This document shows, in pieces, positions 51,084 through 60,646 of a stretch of 64,000 bases of DNA. Under the pieces are notes generated by a model, which did not search any database, was not told the DNA's origin, and worked only from the letters and a program-made list of their open reading frames with translations. Position 1 is the stretch's first letter. The number at the start of each line of letters is the position of its first letter. Origin of the DNA: Candidatus Chloroploca mongolica. Its GTDB lineage: Bacteria; Chloroflexota; Chloroflexia; Chloroflexales; Chloroflexaceae. The stretch covers positions 1 to 64,000 of the forward strand of contig NZ_SIJK02000034.1 in the NCBI RefSeq assembly GCF_004762035.2, read 5' to 3'. The translations under genes and the position numbers were made by a program.

Positions 51084-52376
51084 ATGCAGACGTTGAGTGA
51101 GCAGATCTTGAGCCGGGCAGCGGGACGCACGGTGATGGCAGGCGAGGTGGTGACGGTCGATGTAGATCTCGTGATGATGCACGATAGCCTCTCGCCGAGC
51201 ATTATTCGGGTGTTGCACGAGGAGTTGGGGGCAGAACGGGTGTGGGATCCCGAACGAGTGGCGGTGGTGATTGACCATGTTGCCCCTGCGGCGAGTGTGC
51301 AGACTGCCGAGAAGCAGGCCGACGTGCGTCGCTGGGTGAAGAGTCAGGGTATCCGCCATCTCTTTGATGTGGGACGTGGCATTTCGCATCCGGTGCTGGT
51401 CGAAGAGGGTCTGGCGCGCCCCGGGATGGTGATTGTCGGCAGTGATAGTCACAGTACCGCCTATGGCTGTGTCGCCGCTTTTGGCACGGGCATGGGCACC
51501 ACCGATATTGCGCTTGCGGCGGCGACTGGGCGCACCTGGTTCCGCGTGCCCGAGACGGTCCTTGTGCGCGCCGAGGGTCGCTTTCGCCCCGGTGTGGGCG
51601 CCAAAGACCTGGCGTTGTATGCCACTCGTCTGTTGCGGGCCGATGGCGCAACCTATGCGGCCGTCGAGTGGCACGGGGTGGAGTTTTTGTCCATTATGGA
51701 GCGAATGACGCTTGCGACGCTCTCGATTGAGGTCGGGGCCAAGGCGGGCATTGTGCCTCCGGTCTTTGCTGATCCAGGCGCGATCATGCCCCCGGCCCGC
51801 GCCGAGGTGCGTCGTCCCGCCTTGCAGCCTGACTTTTTGCAGGTACAAGAGGGTGCCCGCTACAGCCAGGTGTTGACGGTTGACCTGGATCGCCTCGAGC
51901 CGCAGATCAGCGCCCCGCATACGGTTGATAATGTCGCCGATTTGAGCGAACTTGGCCGCGTTGCGATTGATGTGGTCTACCTTGGCACGTGTACAAATGG
52001 GCATTACGAAGATATGGCTGCCGCCGCACGAATTCTGCGCGGTCGTCGGCTGGCCCCTGGTATGCGCATGCTCGTGGTTCCCGCAAGTGCGCAGGCGCTG
52101 CAGCGCGCTACCGCCGATGGCACCCTGATGACGCTGCTTGAGGCCGGCGCAACGATTGGCACCCCTGGCTGCGGCGCATGCATTGGTCGGCACATGGGCG
52201 TGCTCGCCCCCGGCGAGGTGTGTCTCTTTACCGGGAACCGCAATTTCCGCGGACGGATGGGGAGCCCGCAGGCCAATATTTACCTGGCCTCGCCCGAAGT
52301 GGCCGCCGCAACGGCCTTGACCGGCTATCTTACCCATCCTCAGGAGGTCGAGGCGAGTCTTCCGTCGCAGGTCTAA
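51084..52376 (+). CDS. lysT: Homoaconitase large subunit
   Basis: 430 aa from the ATG at 51084 (MQTLSEQILSRAAGRTVMAG) with CGGAG seven bases before. Longer starts lie inside hcs. It is a LeuC/aconitase-type protein: VGSDSHSTAYGCVAAFG, VVYLGTCTNGHYEDM and TPGCGACIGRHMG supply the three Cys for the 4Fe-4S cluster, and LFTGNRNFRGRMG the substrate-binding end. It dehydrates homocitrate and adds water to homoaconitate, as a complex with the small subunit. The operon places it in the lysine pathway; isopropylmalate isomerase is the alternative. Confidence 0.9.
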   Translation: MQTLSEQILSRAAGRTVMAGEVVTVDVDLVMMHDSLSPSIIRVLHEELGAERVWDPERVAVVIDHVAPAASVQTAEKQADVRRWVKSQGIRHLFDVGRGISHPVLVEEGLARPGMVIVGSDSHSTAYGCVAAFGTGMGTTDIALAAATGRTWFRVPETVLVRAEGRFRPGVGAKDLALYATRLLRADGATYAAVEWHGVEFLSIMERMTLATLSIEVGAKAGIVPPVFADPGAIMPPARAEVRRPALQPDFLQVQEGARYSQVLTVDLDRLEPQISAPHTVDNVADLSELGRVAIDVVYLGTCTNGHYEDMAAAARILRGRRLAPGMRMLVVPASAQALQRATADGTLMTLLEAGATIGTPGCGACIGRHMGVLAPGEVCLFTGNRNFRGRMGSPQANIYLASPEVAAATALTGYLTHPQEVEASLPSQV

Positions 52377-52404
52377 GACCAATACCTTGCAAATAAGGCG
52401 GCTC

Positions 52405-52475
52405 TTTTGGCGCAAAGGCGCAAAGGTTTTTGCGTAGGTGAGCTTAACTCTTCGCGTCTTCGCGTGAGCTTATTT
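52405..52475 (+). repeat. Dispersed CGCAAAGG-type repeat, copy 2
   Basis: ttttggcgcaaaggcgcaaagg (52405-52426) followed by tgagctta-like direct repeats around cttcgcgtcttcgcg. It fills the gap between the two homoaconitase genes, which otherwise would be adjacent. Confidence 0.65.
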
Positions 52476-52535
52476 GAAACGTATTGGGCCTAAGGCCATT
52501 TCAGCAGCTAAGGCAGAGAAGAAAAGGAGATCGTG

Positions 52536-53036
52536 ATGGCTCGTGTCTGGATCTTTGGTCAGGATATCAATACCGATCAGATTGTGCCGGGACGTTATGC
52601 GCCCTATATGCTCAAGAACGAAGCCGATCTGCGCAACTATCCGTTTGTTGAGCACCGGCCCGATTTTGCGCCGGGGGTGCAGCCGGGGGATCTGATCGTG
52701 GCCGGCAATAATTTTGGGTGTGGCAGTTCGCGTGAGTATGCGCCACTCGCGTTGCGCCTGGTTGGTGTGGGCGCGATTGTGGCCCCGCTCTTTGCGCGCA
52801 TCTTTTTTCGCAATGCGCTCAACCTTGGCATTCCCTGTTTTACCGCCGATCTGACGTCAACCCTGCGTGATGGGCAAGAGGTCGAGTTGCGGCTGGAAGA
52901 GGGTTTGATCGTCACGGATGAGGGTCAGCACATTCAGTTGCCCCCGCCACCGGCCTTTTTGCGCGACGTCTGGGCTGCCGGGGGCATTGTGCCGTTCTAT
53001 CGTCAGTATGGGCGCTTTCCTGGTGAGGCCAGGTGA
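52536..53036 (+). CDS. lysU: Homoaconitase small subunit
   Basis: 166 aa from the ATG at 52536, six bases after AGGAG; the GTG directly before it is less likely. FGQDINTDQIVPGRYAPY and NNFGCGSSREYAPLALR are signatures of LeuD/aconitase swivel domains, then FARIFFRNALNLGIP. It forms the substrate pocket on the large subunit. LeuD-type small subunits differ in the loop after NTDQI (YLR in LeuD, YLE/RY variants in homoaconitase), consistent with the lysine role but not proof. Confidence 0.9.
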   Translation: MARVWIFGQDINTDQIVPGRYAPYMLKNEADLRNYPFVEHRPDFAPGVQPGDLIVAGNNFGCGSSREYAPLALRLVGVGAIVAPLFARIFFRNALNLGIPCFTADLTSTLRDGQEVELRLEEGLIVTDEGQHIQLPPPPAFLRDVWAAGGIVPFYRQYGRFPGEAR

Positions 53037-53053
53037 GAGAGGGGAAGCATCCT

Positions 53054-54055
53054 ATGCAGATTTGTGTGATCCCTGGTGATGGCATTGGGCCCGAGGTGCT
53101 TGGGGCTGCCGTGTGCGTGCTGCAAGCCCTGGTGCCTGAGGTGGTGTTGCACGAGGCTGACGCAGGCTGGAGCACTTTCGAGCAGCAGGGGGCGGCGTTA
53201 CCGGCGGCAACGCTCGCGGCGGCGCGTGCGGTTGATGCGATCCTTTTTGGTGCGGTGGCCTCACCGAGTCATAGCGTGCCGGGCTATCGGAGCCCGATTG
53301 TCCAGTTGCGCCGTGAGCTCGATCTCTATGCTAATATTCGCCCAGTGGTTGGCTTGCCAGGCCGCACGCCCGTCGATCTGGTGGTGGTGCGCGAAAATAC
53401 CGAGGGCCTCTATGCTGGCCGTGAGCGGCTGGAGGATGAGGGGGCTACGGCGATTGCCGAGCGGGTGGTGACCCGTCGGGCCAGCCAGCGCATTGTACAG
53501 ATCGCGTGTGAACTGGCGCGGCAGCGTGCCAGCGAGCGGGGTCGTCCAGGACGGGTGACGATCGTCCATAAAGCCAATGTCTTGCGGGTGAGTGATGGGC
53601 TCTTTCGGGAAACCGCGCTGGAGGTAACGCGAGCCTTTCCCGACCTGGTCATCGAAGAGCAACTGGTTGATGTCGCGGCGATGCGCCTTGCGCAGAGCCC
53701 GGAACGCTTTGATGTGGTGGTTACAACCAATCTTTTTGGCGACATCCTCTCGGATGTGGCCTGCATCCACGGCGGCGGGCTTGGTCTGGCCGCCTCGTCC
53801 AATCTTGGTGATCGCCAGGCGCTCTTCGAGCCGGTTCACGGGGCGGCACCTGACATTGCTGGTCAGGGCATCGCGAATCCTCTGGCGGCCATCACCTGCG
53901 TGGCCCTGTTGTTGACCCGGCAAGGCTATCGTGAGCAAGCAACGCGGCTGCGCAACGCCATCCGGCAGGTGCAGCACGATGGCCCGCATACCCCTGATCT
54001 GGGCGGAACAGCGCGGACTGAGCTGGTGACGCAAGCGGTGATGAGCTTATTGTAG
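53054..54055 (+). CDS. hicdh: Homoisocitrate dehydrogenase
   Basis: 333 aa from the ATG at 53054 (MQICVIPGDGIGPEVLGAAV), preceded by GAGGGG. A GTG at 53033 is in frame but overlaps lysU. Beta-decarboxylating dehydrogenase family: VRENTEGLYAGRE, the HKANVLR loop with the catalytic Lys, DVVVTTNLFGDILSDVA for metal and Asp ligands, and EPVHGAAPDIAGQGIANPLA for NAD. It oxidises homoisocitrate to 2-oxoadipate. Isopropylmalate and isocitrate dehydrogenases are close relatives; the operon decides. Confidence 0.92.
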   Translation: MQICVIPGDGIGPEVLGAAVCVLQALVPEVVLHEADAGWSTFEQQGAALPAATLAAARAVDAILFGAVASPSHSVPGYRSPIVQLRRELDLYANIRPVVGLPGRTPVDLVVVRENTEGLYAGRERLEDEGATAIAERVVTRRASQRIVQIACELARQRASERGRPGRVTIVHKANVLRVSDGLFRETALEVTRAFPDLVIEEQLVDVAAMRLAQSPERFDVVVTTNLFGDILSDVACIHGGGLGLAASSNLGDRQALFEPVHGAAPDIAGQGIANPLAAITCVALLLTRQGYREQATRLRNAIRQVQHDGPHTPDLGGTARTELVTQAVMSLL

Positions 54056-54119
54056 GTCGTATTGTTCTTGAGGGGCCGGATGTCTGGCCTCAGTTTTTCT
54101 AGCGATGAATGAGGAGATC

Positions 54120-54287
54120 ATGGAAGCAATCTGTCCTGAGTGTGGTGCAACGGTGGAACTACCCGCAGATACGATGACGAGTGAGATTGTGGTTTGTCCC
54201 GAGTGTGGCGCCGAGCTTGAGGTGATCAGCCTCGATCCGCCGACGCTGGCCCTGGCCCCCGAGGTCGAAGAAGACTGGGGCGAATAA
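54120..54287 (+). CDS. lysW: LysW amino-group carrier protein
   Basis: 55 aa from the ATG at 54120 ([20 protein letters not shown]), close to the length of Thermus LysW. An ATG at 54105 would add five residues. Two CxxC pairs (CPECGATV and [10 protein letters not shown]) bind zinc, and the protein ends EDWGE, whose last Glu is the attachment point of alpha-aminoadipate. It carries the intermediate through the enzymes and protects its amino group. It is very acidic, as needed to dock with LysX and LysY. Confidence 0.97.
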   Translation: MEAICPECGATVELPADTMTSEIVVCPECGAELEVISLDPPTLALAPEVEEDWGE

Positions 54288-54322
54288 CCGCCAGTATGGC
54301 ACATTTGCAAGGAGAATCTCGT

Positions 54323-55174
54323 ATGCGTATCGGGGTGTTATGTTCACGGATTCGGGCCGAAGAGAAGTTGCTCTTTGGCGAATTGGAGCGGCGCGGGCTG
54401 GCGTATACCCGCATTGACGATCGCGAGCAGATCTTTGACCTGCATCAACGCGAGTATCCGTATGATGTTGTGCTCGAGCGCTGTATTCAGCATAGCCGGG
54501 CTGTCTATATGCTCAAGTTGTTGAACGACGCCGGTGTGCCGACCGTCAATACCTTTCATGTTGCCACGGTCTGTGGTGACAAAATGCTGACCACCCAGGC
54601 GCTGGTGCATGCCGAAGTGCCGACGCCGGGTTGTCGTCTCGCCTTTACCCCCGAGAGCGCTATCGCGGCCATCGAAGCGATGGGCTATCCGGTGGTGCTC
54701 AAGCCAGTCGTTGGCTCGTGGGGGCGCATGGTCAGCAAGATTAATGATCGTGATGCTGCCGAGGCCGTTCTGGAACATCGGGATGTACTGGGCAATTATC
54801 AGCACTCGATCTTTTATATTCAGGAATATATTGACAAACCGGGGCGCGATATTCGCTCGTTTGTCGTGGGTGATGAGTGCATCGGGGCGATTTATCGGGC
54901 CAGCGAGCACTGGATTACCAATACCGCCCGCGGCGGCATTGCGACCAATTGCCCGGTCACGCCCGAAATTGCCGACTTGAGTGTTCGTGCGGCGCATGCC
55001 GTTGGCGGTGGGGTCGTGGCGATCGATCTGTTGGAGACCGGTGATGGGCGCCTGCTCGTCAATGAAGTCAACTATACGATGGAATTCCGCAATTCAATTG
55101 AGACGACCGGGGTTGATATCCCGGCGCGCATCATTGACTATGTGGTGGCTGTCGGGCGAGGAGCAAGCGTATGA
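54323..55174 (+). CDS. lysX: LysX: alpha-aminoadipate-LysW ligase
   Basis: 283 aa from the ATG at 54323 ([20 protein letters not shown]), nine bases after AAGGAG. It is an ATP-grasp enzyme: [20 protein letters not shown] (nucleotide-binding Lys), [17 protein letters not shown], and [20 protein letters not shown] with the metal-binding Glu/Asn. It joins the Glu at the end of LysW to the amino group of alpha-aminoadipate. The stop overlaps lysY (ATGA). LysZ, LysJ and LysK are needed downstream and are not in this window. Confidence 0.96.
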   Translation: MRIGVLCSRIRAEEKLLFGELERRGLAYTRIDDREQIFDLHQREYPYDVVLERCIQHSRAVYMLKLLNDAGVPTVNTFHVATVCGDKMLTTQALVHAEVPTPGCRLAFTPESAIAAIEAMGYPVVLKPVVGSWGRMVSKINDRDAAEAVLEHRDVLGNYQHSIFYIQEYIDKPGRDIRSFVVGDECIGAIYRASEHWITNTARGGIATNCPVTPEIADLSVRAAHAVGGGVVAIDLLETGDGRLLVNEVNYTMEFRNSIETTGVDIPARIIDYVVAVGRGASV

Positions 55175-56208
55175 CCTTGCGCGTGAGTGTCGTAGGGGCA
55201 AGCGGCTATGTCGGTGGCGAACTGCTTCGCTTGCTCTTATGGCACCCCGAAGTGGCGGTGATCCAGGCGACGAGCGGGCGTAACGCGGGCCGTTACCTTC
55301 ATCAAGTGCATCCCAACTTGCGTGGACGCAGCAAAGTGCAGTTTGTGCATCCTGATCGACTTGAACCGTGCGATCTCCTCTTTCTTGCGCTGCCTCATGG
55401 CGAGGCAGCGCAGGCGATCGAGCGGTACGCGGGGCTGGCCCCCAGGCTGATCGACTGCTCGGCGGATTTTCGCCTGCGCGACCCGGCGGTCTATGCCCGC
55501 TGGTATCGCGAAGAACATCCGGCCCCGGCCTGGCTCGACCGCTTTGTCTATGGCCTGCCCGAAGTGAGCCGTGAGGCGCTGCGGGGCGTGAACTATGCCA
55601 GCGGGGTCGGCTGCAATGCGACCGCGACCAACCTGGCCCTGCTACCACTGGTGCAGGCCGGGTTGGTTGATGAGCAGCGCCCCGTGATCGTCGAGATCAA
55701 AGTTGGCTCGTCTGAGGGAGGGGCCACATCGAGTGAGAGTAGTCACCATCCTGAGCGCGCCGGAGCGGTGCGCTCGTTTGCCCCGGTGGGCCATCGCCAC
55801 ACCGCCGAGGTCGAAATGGTCACGGGTCTGACCAATGTCCATCTCTCGGTTACCTCGGTTGAACTGGTGCGCGGTGCGCTCGCCACGGCGCATGTCTTTG
55901 CGAACCGTCCCGTCACCGAAAAAGATCTCTGGCAAGCGTACCGGGCCTTTGCGGCGACGCAGCCGTTTGTGCGGATCGTGAAAGAACGCCAGGGCATCTA
56001 TCGTTATCCCGAACCAAAGATCCTGGCGGGGAGCAATTTTGCCGATATCGGCTTTACCCTTGATGAGACAACCGGGCGCATCGTCAGCATCTGCGCCCTC
56101 GATAACCTGATGAAAGGGGCGGCAGGCAGTGCCGTTCAGTGCATGAACCTGATGGCGGGGTTTGTCGAAACCGAGGGCCTGGATTTCCCCGGGCTTCACC
56201 CGATCTAA
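55171..56208 (+). CDS. lysY: LysY: LysW-gamma-L-alpha-aminoadipyl phosphate reductase
   Basis: 345 aa, starting [20 protein letters not shown] with the NADP-binding GxSGYxG motif. The catalytic Cys lies in [15 protein letters not shown]; ArgC proteins usually have GCYPT here, while LysY proteins have GCNAT-like sequences, which supports Lys[15 protein letters not shown] holds the catalytic His. It reduces the LysW-bound acyl phosphate to a semialdehyde. Last gene of the lysine operon. It may also take part in arginine synthesis, as in some bacteria with a single LysY/ArgC. Confidence 0.93.
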   Translation: MTLRVSVVGASGYVGGELLRLLLWHPEVAVIQATSGRNAGRYLHQVHPNLRGRSKVQFVHPDRLEPCDLLFLALPHGEAAQAIERYAGLAPRLIDCSADFRLRDPAVYARWYREEHPAPAWLDRFVYGLPEVSREALRGVNYASGVGCNATATNLALLPLVQAGLVDEQRPVIVEIKVGSSEGGATSSESSHHPERAGAVRSFAPVGHRHTAEVEMVTGLTNVHLSVTSVELVRGALATAHVFANRPVTEKDLWQAYRAFAATQPFVRIVKERQGIYRYPEPKILAGSNFADIGFTLDETTGRIVSICALDNLMKGAAGSAVQCMNLMAGFVETEGLDFPGLHPI

Positions 56209-56238
56209 GGAGTCTGTCAACGAAGCTTCCCGATGATT

Positions 56239-56266
56239 TGACGCAAAGGCGCAAAGGCGCAAAGGG
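56239..56266 (+). repeat. Dispersed CGCAAAGG-type repeat, copy 3
   Basis: tgacgcaaaggcgcaaaggc continuing with gcaaaggg: three tandem units, 30 bp after lysY. Confidence 0.7.
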
Positions 56267-56316
56267 TGTTCAGAGTGTATCGAGACGCCACATATGCGAC
56301 GGATGGCTGTGCGTGG

Positions 56317-56351
56317 CCTGGGAGCGCGGGCGGCCCGCCCGCGCTCCCAGG
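56317..56351 (+). terminator. GC-rich hairpin after the lysine operon
   Basis: cctgggagcgcgggc (56317-56331) and gcccgcgctcccagg (56337-56351) form a perfect 15-bp stem with loop GGCCC. There is no T tract. It has the look of a dispersed REP-like palindrome and may act as a 3' barrier for the lysine mRNA. The 56209-56437 stretch has no gene. Confidence 0.6.
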
Positions 56352-56437
56352 CTCGCAACCGTGGCATGCTGAGCGCTTGGGTGCCCCCATTTGCATGGTT
56401 CAGCCCCCCAAAATATGCAGTCACTACCCAATATGCA

Positions 56438-56466
56438 TTGCCTCTTTGCCCTCCTGTCACTATAAT
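56438..56466 (+). promoter_or_regulatory. Promoter of the kinase operon
   Basis: TTGCCT (56438-56443), 17-bp spacer, TATAAT (56461-56466). Lies 62 bp before the start of the kinase gene. Confidence 0.7.
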
Positions 56467-56527
56467 AGACACAAGTACACACCAGGGATGGCTCGAACAT
56501 GCTTTTTGCCAGTCAGCGAGGAACAGA

Positions 56528-58561
56528 ATGGGACTGATAAAAAAAGTCGGCACCCGAGGACTCGCCTCTTCGTCATCGCACGAGCAAACAACGCAACCAG
56601 CGGAAGCTATCGATAGCTTGCCGACGGATCTGGCGCAGGGTGGCGATACGCGCATCAATCTTGGCCAGCCGCAACCTACACCAGTCGATCAGTCTAGCCG
56701 GGATGCAGCTGAAGCACCGATGCATATGCTGTCACCTGGCAGCACGCTGCAAGAGCGCTATCAGATCATTGCACCGCTGGGCGTTGGCGGCATGAGTGTG
56801 GTCTATCGTGGTCGCGATCTGCGTTTCAAAGATGTGGCGCGCTACTGTGCGATCAAAGAGATGTCGCAGTCAGCCTCCGACTCGCATACGCGCTTGCTCA
56901 ATTTAAAGAATTTTCAGCGTGAGGCTGGCCTACTGGCAACGCTTCAGCATCCGGCGATTCCCAAAGTCTACGACTTTTTTGAAGAGCATAATCGTGTCTA
57001 TCTGGTGCTGGAACTGGTTGATGGCAAAGACCTTGAAGCCGTGCTCGATGAAGCTCGTGCCCCGCTTGATGAGCTTCGCGTCGCACGCTGGGCGATCCAG
57101 ATCTGCGATGTGCTGCACTATATTCACCATCATCAGCCCGAAACAATCGTCTTTCGGGATATGAAGCCATCGAATGTGATGGTGGATAGCAATGAGCGCA
57201 TTGTGCTGATCGACTTTGGGATTGCCCGTAATTTGAATCGCAGCGATCGCAAAGGGACGATGATTGGCACCGAAGGCTATTCGCCACCCGAGCAGTATCG
57301 TGGTCTTGCCGAGCCAGTTGGCGATCTGTATGCGCTTGGGGCAACGCTCCACCACCTGTTGACGGCTTCGGATCCGCGCCTTGAGACGCCATTTACGTTC
57401 CAGGATCGGCCCATGCGCCAGTTCAATCCAAAGCTCTCCCCCGAGATGGAACGGATTGTCGTGAAGGCGCTTGAGTATGAGATGGAGGCACGTTGGCAGA
57501 GCGCGGAAGAGATGAAGCAGGCGCTGATGGCGATCCCGGGGGTTGTGGCGGGTGAACGGGTTGTGGTGCCCACGATGCCAGCCGTGATCAAGGCGGCGGC
57601 CCAGACCGAGCTAGTCTGGAAATTTACCTGTGAAGATGAGTTGCGTTCGTCGCCCTGCGTCAGCGCGGGTACGGTTTTTATCGGCTGCTACGACACCAAT
57701 ATTTATGCCGTTGACGCCAGGCGGGGTGAGTTTCGCTGGAAATATGCCACCGAAGGCGGGATTAATTCTTCTCCAGCAGTCTGGGACGATAATGTCATTA
57801 TTGGCTCGGAGGATGGTGGGGTCTATTGCCTTGATGTGCGCCGGGGTGCGTTGCGCTGGACGTGCCGTACCGACAAGCCCATTCGCTCCTCGCCGCGGGT
57901 CGAGGATCGCGTTATCTTTGTTGGCTCGGATGATCAGCACATCTATGCGCTTGATGGCCTCCGTGGTTCAATCATCTGGAAATATCGTACCTGGAATCCG
58001 ATTCGTTCATCAGCATGTATCCAGGATGACGTCATCTTCATCGGCGGTGATGATGGCTGTGTCTATGCCCTTGATGCCCGGAGTGGGGCGGTTCGCTGGA
58101 AGCAGCGTACCCAGCAACCAGTGCGCTCTTCGCCGGTGTTTGCCGAGGGCCTGGTGATCGTTGGCTCGCTTGATCAGAATATCTATGGCCTGGATGCCGC
58201 AGGTGGGTGGCCGGCCTGGCGGTTTCGTACCGGCCACTATGTGAACTCTTCGCCGTATGTTGCTGGGACACGTGTTTTTGTCGGCGGTGTTGATGGGCTA
58301 CTCTATGCGTTGGATGTGAAAACTGGTCGCGTTGCCTGGAAATTTGAAGTCGGAAATCAGATTACCTCTTCACCACGCGTTGCCAACGGTCGTGTCTATG
58401 TGGGTGGGGTGGATGGCTATGTTTATTGTGTAGATGCCAACAATGGTACGTTGATCTGGAAATACAAGACCGAGGCCGCAGTTGTTTCATCGCCCTTTAT
58501 CCACGATGGAATCGTCTATATTGGTTCACTTGATTATAATCTGTATGCATTGAAGGCGTAG
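56528..58561 (+). CDS. Ser/Thr protein kinase with PQQ-type propeller
   Basis: 677 aa from the ATG at 56528 with GAGGAA upstream; the frame is open further 5' but runs through the promoter. Kinase domain (~75-345): PLGVGGMSVVYRGRD (G loop), YCAIKEMSQ (Lys), VFRDMKPSNVMVDS (catalytic Asp; Phe replaces His of HRD, as in several Chloroflexota kinases), LIDFGIARNL (DFG). From ~385 seven or so blades of ~40 residues follow, each with WKY-RT and SSP-V-VG-DG-YALD, a PQQ-like beta propeller. No membrane segment separates them, so the propeller is probably cytosolic. First gene of a kinase/phosphatase/VWA/FHA operon. Confidence 0.93.
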   Translation: MGLIKKVGTRGLASSSSHEQTTQPAEAIDSLPTDLAQGGDTRINLGQPQPTPVDQSSRDAAEAPMHMLSPGSTLQERYQIIAPLGVGGMSVVYRGRDLRFKDVARYCAIKEMSQSASDSHTRLLNLKNFQREAGLLATLQHPAIPKVYDFFEEHNRVYLVLELVDGKDLEAVLDEARAPLDELRVARWAIQICDVLHYIHHHQPETIVFRDMKPSNVMVDSNERIVLIDFGIARNLNRSDRKGTMIGTEGYSPPEQYRGLAEPVGDLYALGATLHHLLTASDPRLETPFTFQDRPMRQFNPKLSPEMERIVVKALEYEMEARWQSAEEMKQALMAIPGVVAGERVVVPTMPAVIKAAAQTELVWKFTCEDELRSSPCVSAGTVFIGCYDTNIYAVDARRGEFRWKYATEGGINSSPAVWDDNVIIGSEDGGVYCLDVRRGALRWTCRTDKPIRSSPRVEDRVIFVGSDDQHIYALDGLRGSIIWKYRTWNPIRSSACIQDDVIFIGGDDGCVYALDARSGAVRWKQRTQQPVRSSPVFAEGLVIVGSLDQNIYGLDAAGGWPAWRFRTGHYVNSSPYVAGTRVFVGGVDGLLYALDVKTGRVAWKFEVGNQITSSPRVANGRVYVGGVDGYVYCVDANNGTLIWKYKTEAAVVSSPFIHDGIVYIGSLDYNLYALKA

Positions 58562-58564
58562 CCC

Positions 58565-59371
58565 ATGAATGCCTCTCCTTCTCTCCCACAGGGCCTTGCG
58601 GCAACGGCGTTGCGTGATATTGGCCAGATCCGTGAGATCAACCAGGACAGTGTGTTTGCGCTGTTGTTGACCTTGCCCCGCGAAGGAGGTGATGTCGCGG
58701 TCGGGCTCTTTCTGGTGGCTGATGGGATGGGTGGCCACGAGGGTGGTGAAATTGCTAGTCGCCTTGCAGTGCGTACCGTTGTCGAGCATATGCTCAGCCG
58801 GTTGGTGATGCCGATTCTTGATGACCAGATGAGTGAGGCGATCCAGCCGCTGCTGATTGGTGCTCTGGAAGCCGCAAATCAGTTGATCTGGTCTGAAGCC
58901 CGTCGCTTCGGGACGGATATGGGCACAACCTGTACCGCTGCGCTGCTCGTTGGTACCGGGCTCTATCTGGCTCACGTTGGCGATACGCGGGCGTATCTCT
59001 ATGGGCCAGAAGGATTGGCGCAGTTGACGACCGACCATTCGGCGGTTGGACGTCTGATTGAGTTGGGCCAACTTGAGTTGGAGGCGGCCCGTGAACATCC
59101 GTTGCGCAATCAACTCTATCGTACAATTGGGCAACAGCCCGAGGTCAAGGTTGATTTTCTCTATCAACCGCTTGGAACAGGCTCTCATCTGCTCCTCTGT
59201 TCCGATGGGCTCTGGGGGATGCTTGATGATGCAACGATCGCCGCGACGCTTCAGGCCAGTGTGTGGCCCCACCAGGCATGTCAGGCGTTGATTGACCAGG
59301 CTAATCAGGCTGGTGGCGAAGATAATATTTCGGCTGTTGTGGTGACCTTGCCGAAAGTAGATGCACTATGA
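58565..59371 (+). CDS. PP2C family Ser/Thr phosphatase
   Basis: 268 aa, 3 bp after the kinase stop. All PP2C motifs are there: REINQDSVFA, VADGMGGHEGGEIAS, MGTTCTAALLVGTGLYLAHV, VGDTRAYLYG, LLLCSDGLWGML and GGEDNISAVVV, giving the Asp residues for two metals. It should remove the phosphates added by the neighbouring kinase. Its stop overlaps the VWA gene start (ATGA). Confidence 0.96.
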   Translation: MNASPSLPQGLAATALRDIGQIREINQDSVFALLLTLPREGGDVAVGLFLVADGMGGHEGGEIASRLAVRTVVEHMLSRLVMPILDDQMSEAIQPLLIGALEAANQLIWSEARRFGTDMGTTCTAALLVGTGLYLAHVGDTRAYLYGPEGLAQLTTDHSAVGRLIELGQLELEAAREHPLRNQLYRTIGQQPEVKVDFLYQPLGTGSHLLLCSDGLWGMLDDATIAATLQASVWPHQACQALIDQANQAGGEDNISAVVVTLPKVDAL

Positions 59372-60630
59372 GCAATGTGATTCAGCTTGAGGCAACCCTC
59401 AGTCGTGCGGTTCTTCCCGAAAGCACCGAGCCGCAACTGGTCTATGCGTTGCTCGATATGCATGCCCTCGGTGGCACGGCTCCACTCTTGAAATTATCAT
59501 TGAATCTTTGTCTGGTTATCGATCGTAGTTCTTCAATGCGTGGTGAGCGGTTACAACAGGTGAAAGAGGGTGTTGCTCGCATTATTGATCTGTTGAGTGA
59601 GGATGACTATTTTAGCCTCGTCACCTTCAATGATCGCGCCGATGTGGTCGTCAATACACAGCGCGTTCGCAACAAGCAGGATCTCAAGCAGGCGGTGAAT
59701 CGGATTGAAGCCGCCGGTGGCACCGAGATGGCGACGGGCATGGCGATGGCCCTCCAGGAGGTTCAGAAGCCCGTGATGTTGCAGGGCGTTAGTCGAATTC
59801 TGCTTTTGACCGATGGCCGTACCTATGGCGATGAGGGGCGTTGTGTTGAACTGGCCCGCCGCGCCCAGGATCGCGGCATTGGGGTGACCGCGATGGGGAT
59901 TGGCACCGAGTGGAATGAGGATCTGCTCGAGACGATCGCCGCTCGTGAGAATAGCCGTACCCAGTACATTACGTCGGCCACGCAGATTAGCCAGGTCTTT
60001 GCCGATGAGGTCAAGCGGATGTCCTCGATCTTTGCCCAGGATCTCCGCTTTCAAGTCGAGTTGCGTCCGGGGGCTCTCTTGCGTTCACTCGACCGGGTGC
60101 GCCCTTATCTTACCTCGGTGCCGATTAGTGAAGACCGCGAGCATATCTGGACAGCGTCGCTTGGTGATTGGCCCAATACTGAACCGCAGGCGTTCTTGTT
60201 GGAGGTTGTCGTCCCTGTTTTGCGGCTGGGCGATCATCCGTTATTGCGCCTGCGCATCACCTACAATTTGCCTGGTTTGAGCCTCAAGGATCAGCATGCC
60301 CAATTGGTTTTGCGTATGAGTGTACGCAAGGCCGAGACTGTGCCCTATGAAGTGAATGCGACGGTCAAACAGTGGCTGGAACGGCTGGTAGCCTATCGCC
60401 TGCAGGCCAACGCATGGCAACAGGCTGAACAGGGCAATGCGACCCTCGCCAGCCAACGCTTGCAGATGGCTGGCTCGCGCTTGCTTGAAGCGGGCGAACT
60501 TGACCTGGCCCGTACAGTGCAGGAGGAAGCCACCCGTCTGGCTGAGTCTGGGCATGCGAGCGCGGAGGGGCGGAAGCGGATTAAGTATGGAACCCGCGGG
60601 TTGATGGGATCACCTGACGATACCAAGTAA
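59368..60630 (+). CDS. VWA domain protein
   Basis: 420 aa. Residues ~40-220 form a von Willebrand A domain: CLVIDRSSSMRGERL is the MIDAS DxSxS, GGTEMATGMAMAL the Thr and LLTDGRTYGDEG the Asp. The rest is a beta-rich part (~225-330) and a helical tail rich in Ala/Gln. No signal peptide, so it acts in the cytosol, probably as an adaptor or target of the kinase and phosphatase. The kinase-PP2C-VWA trio resembles the TerY-P triads associated with stress responses. Confidence 0.9.
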   Translation: MSNVIQLEATLSRAVLPESTEPQLVYALLDMHALGGTAPLLKLSLNLCLVIDRSSSMRGERLQQVKEGVARIIDLLSEDDYFSLVTFNDRADVVVNTQRVRNKQDLKQAVNRIEAAGGTEMATGMAMALQEVQKPVMLQGVSRILLLTDGRTYGDEGRCVELARRAQDRGIGVTAMGIGTEWNEDLLETIAARENSRTQYITSATQISQVFADEVKRMSSIFAQDLRFQVELRPGALLRSLDRVRPYLTSVPISEDREHIWTASLGDWPNTEPQAFLLEVVVPVLRLGDHPLLRLRITYNLPGLSLKDQHAQLVLRMSVRKAETVPYEVNATVKQWLERLVAYRLQANAWQQAEQGNATLASQRLQMAGSRLLEAGELDLARTVQEEATRLAESGHASAEGRKRIKYGTRGLMGSPDDTK

Positions 60631-60646
60631 TGCACTGGAGGCATCG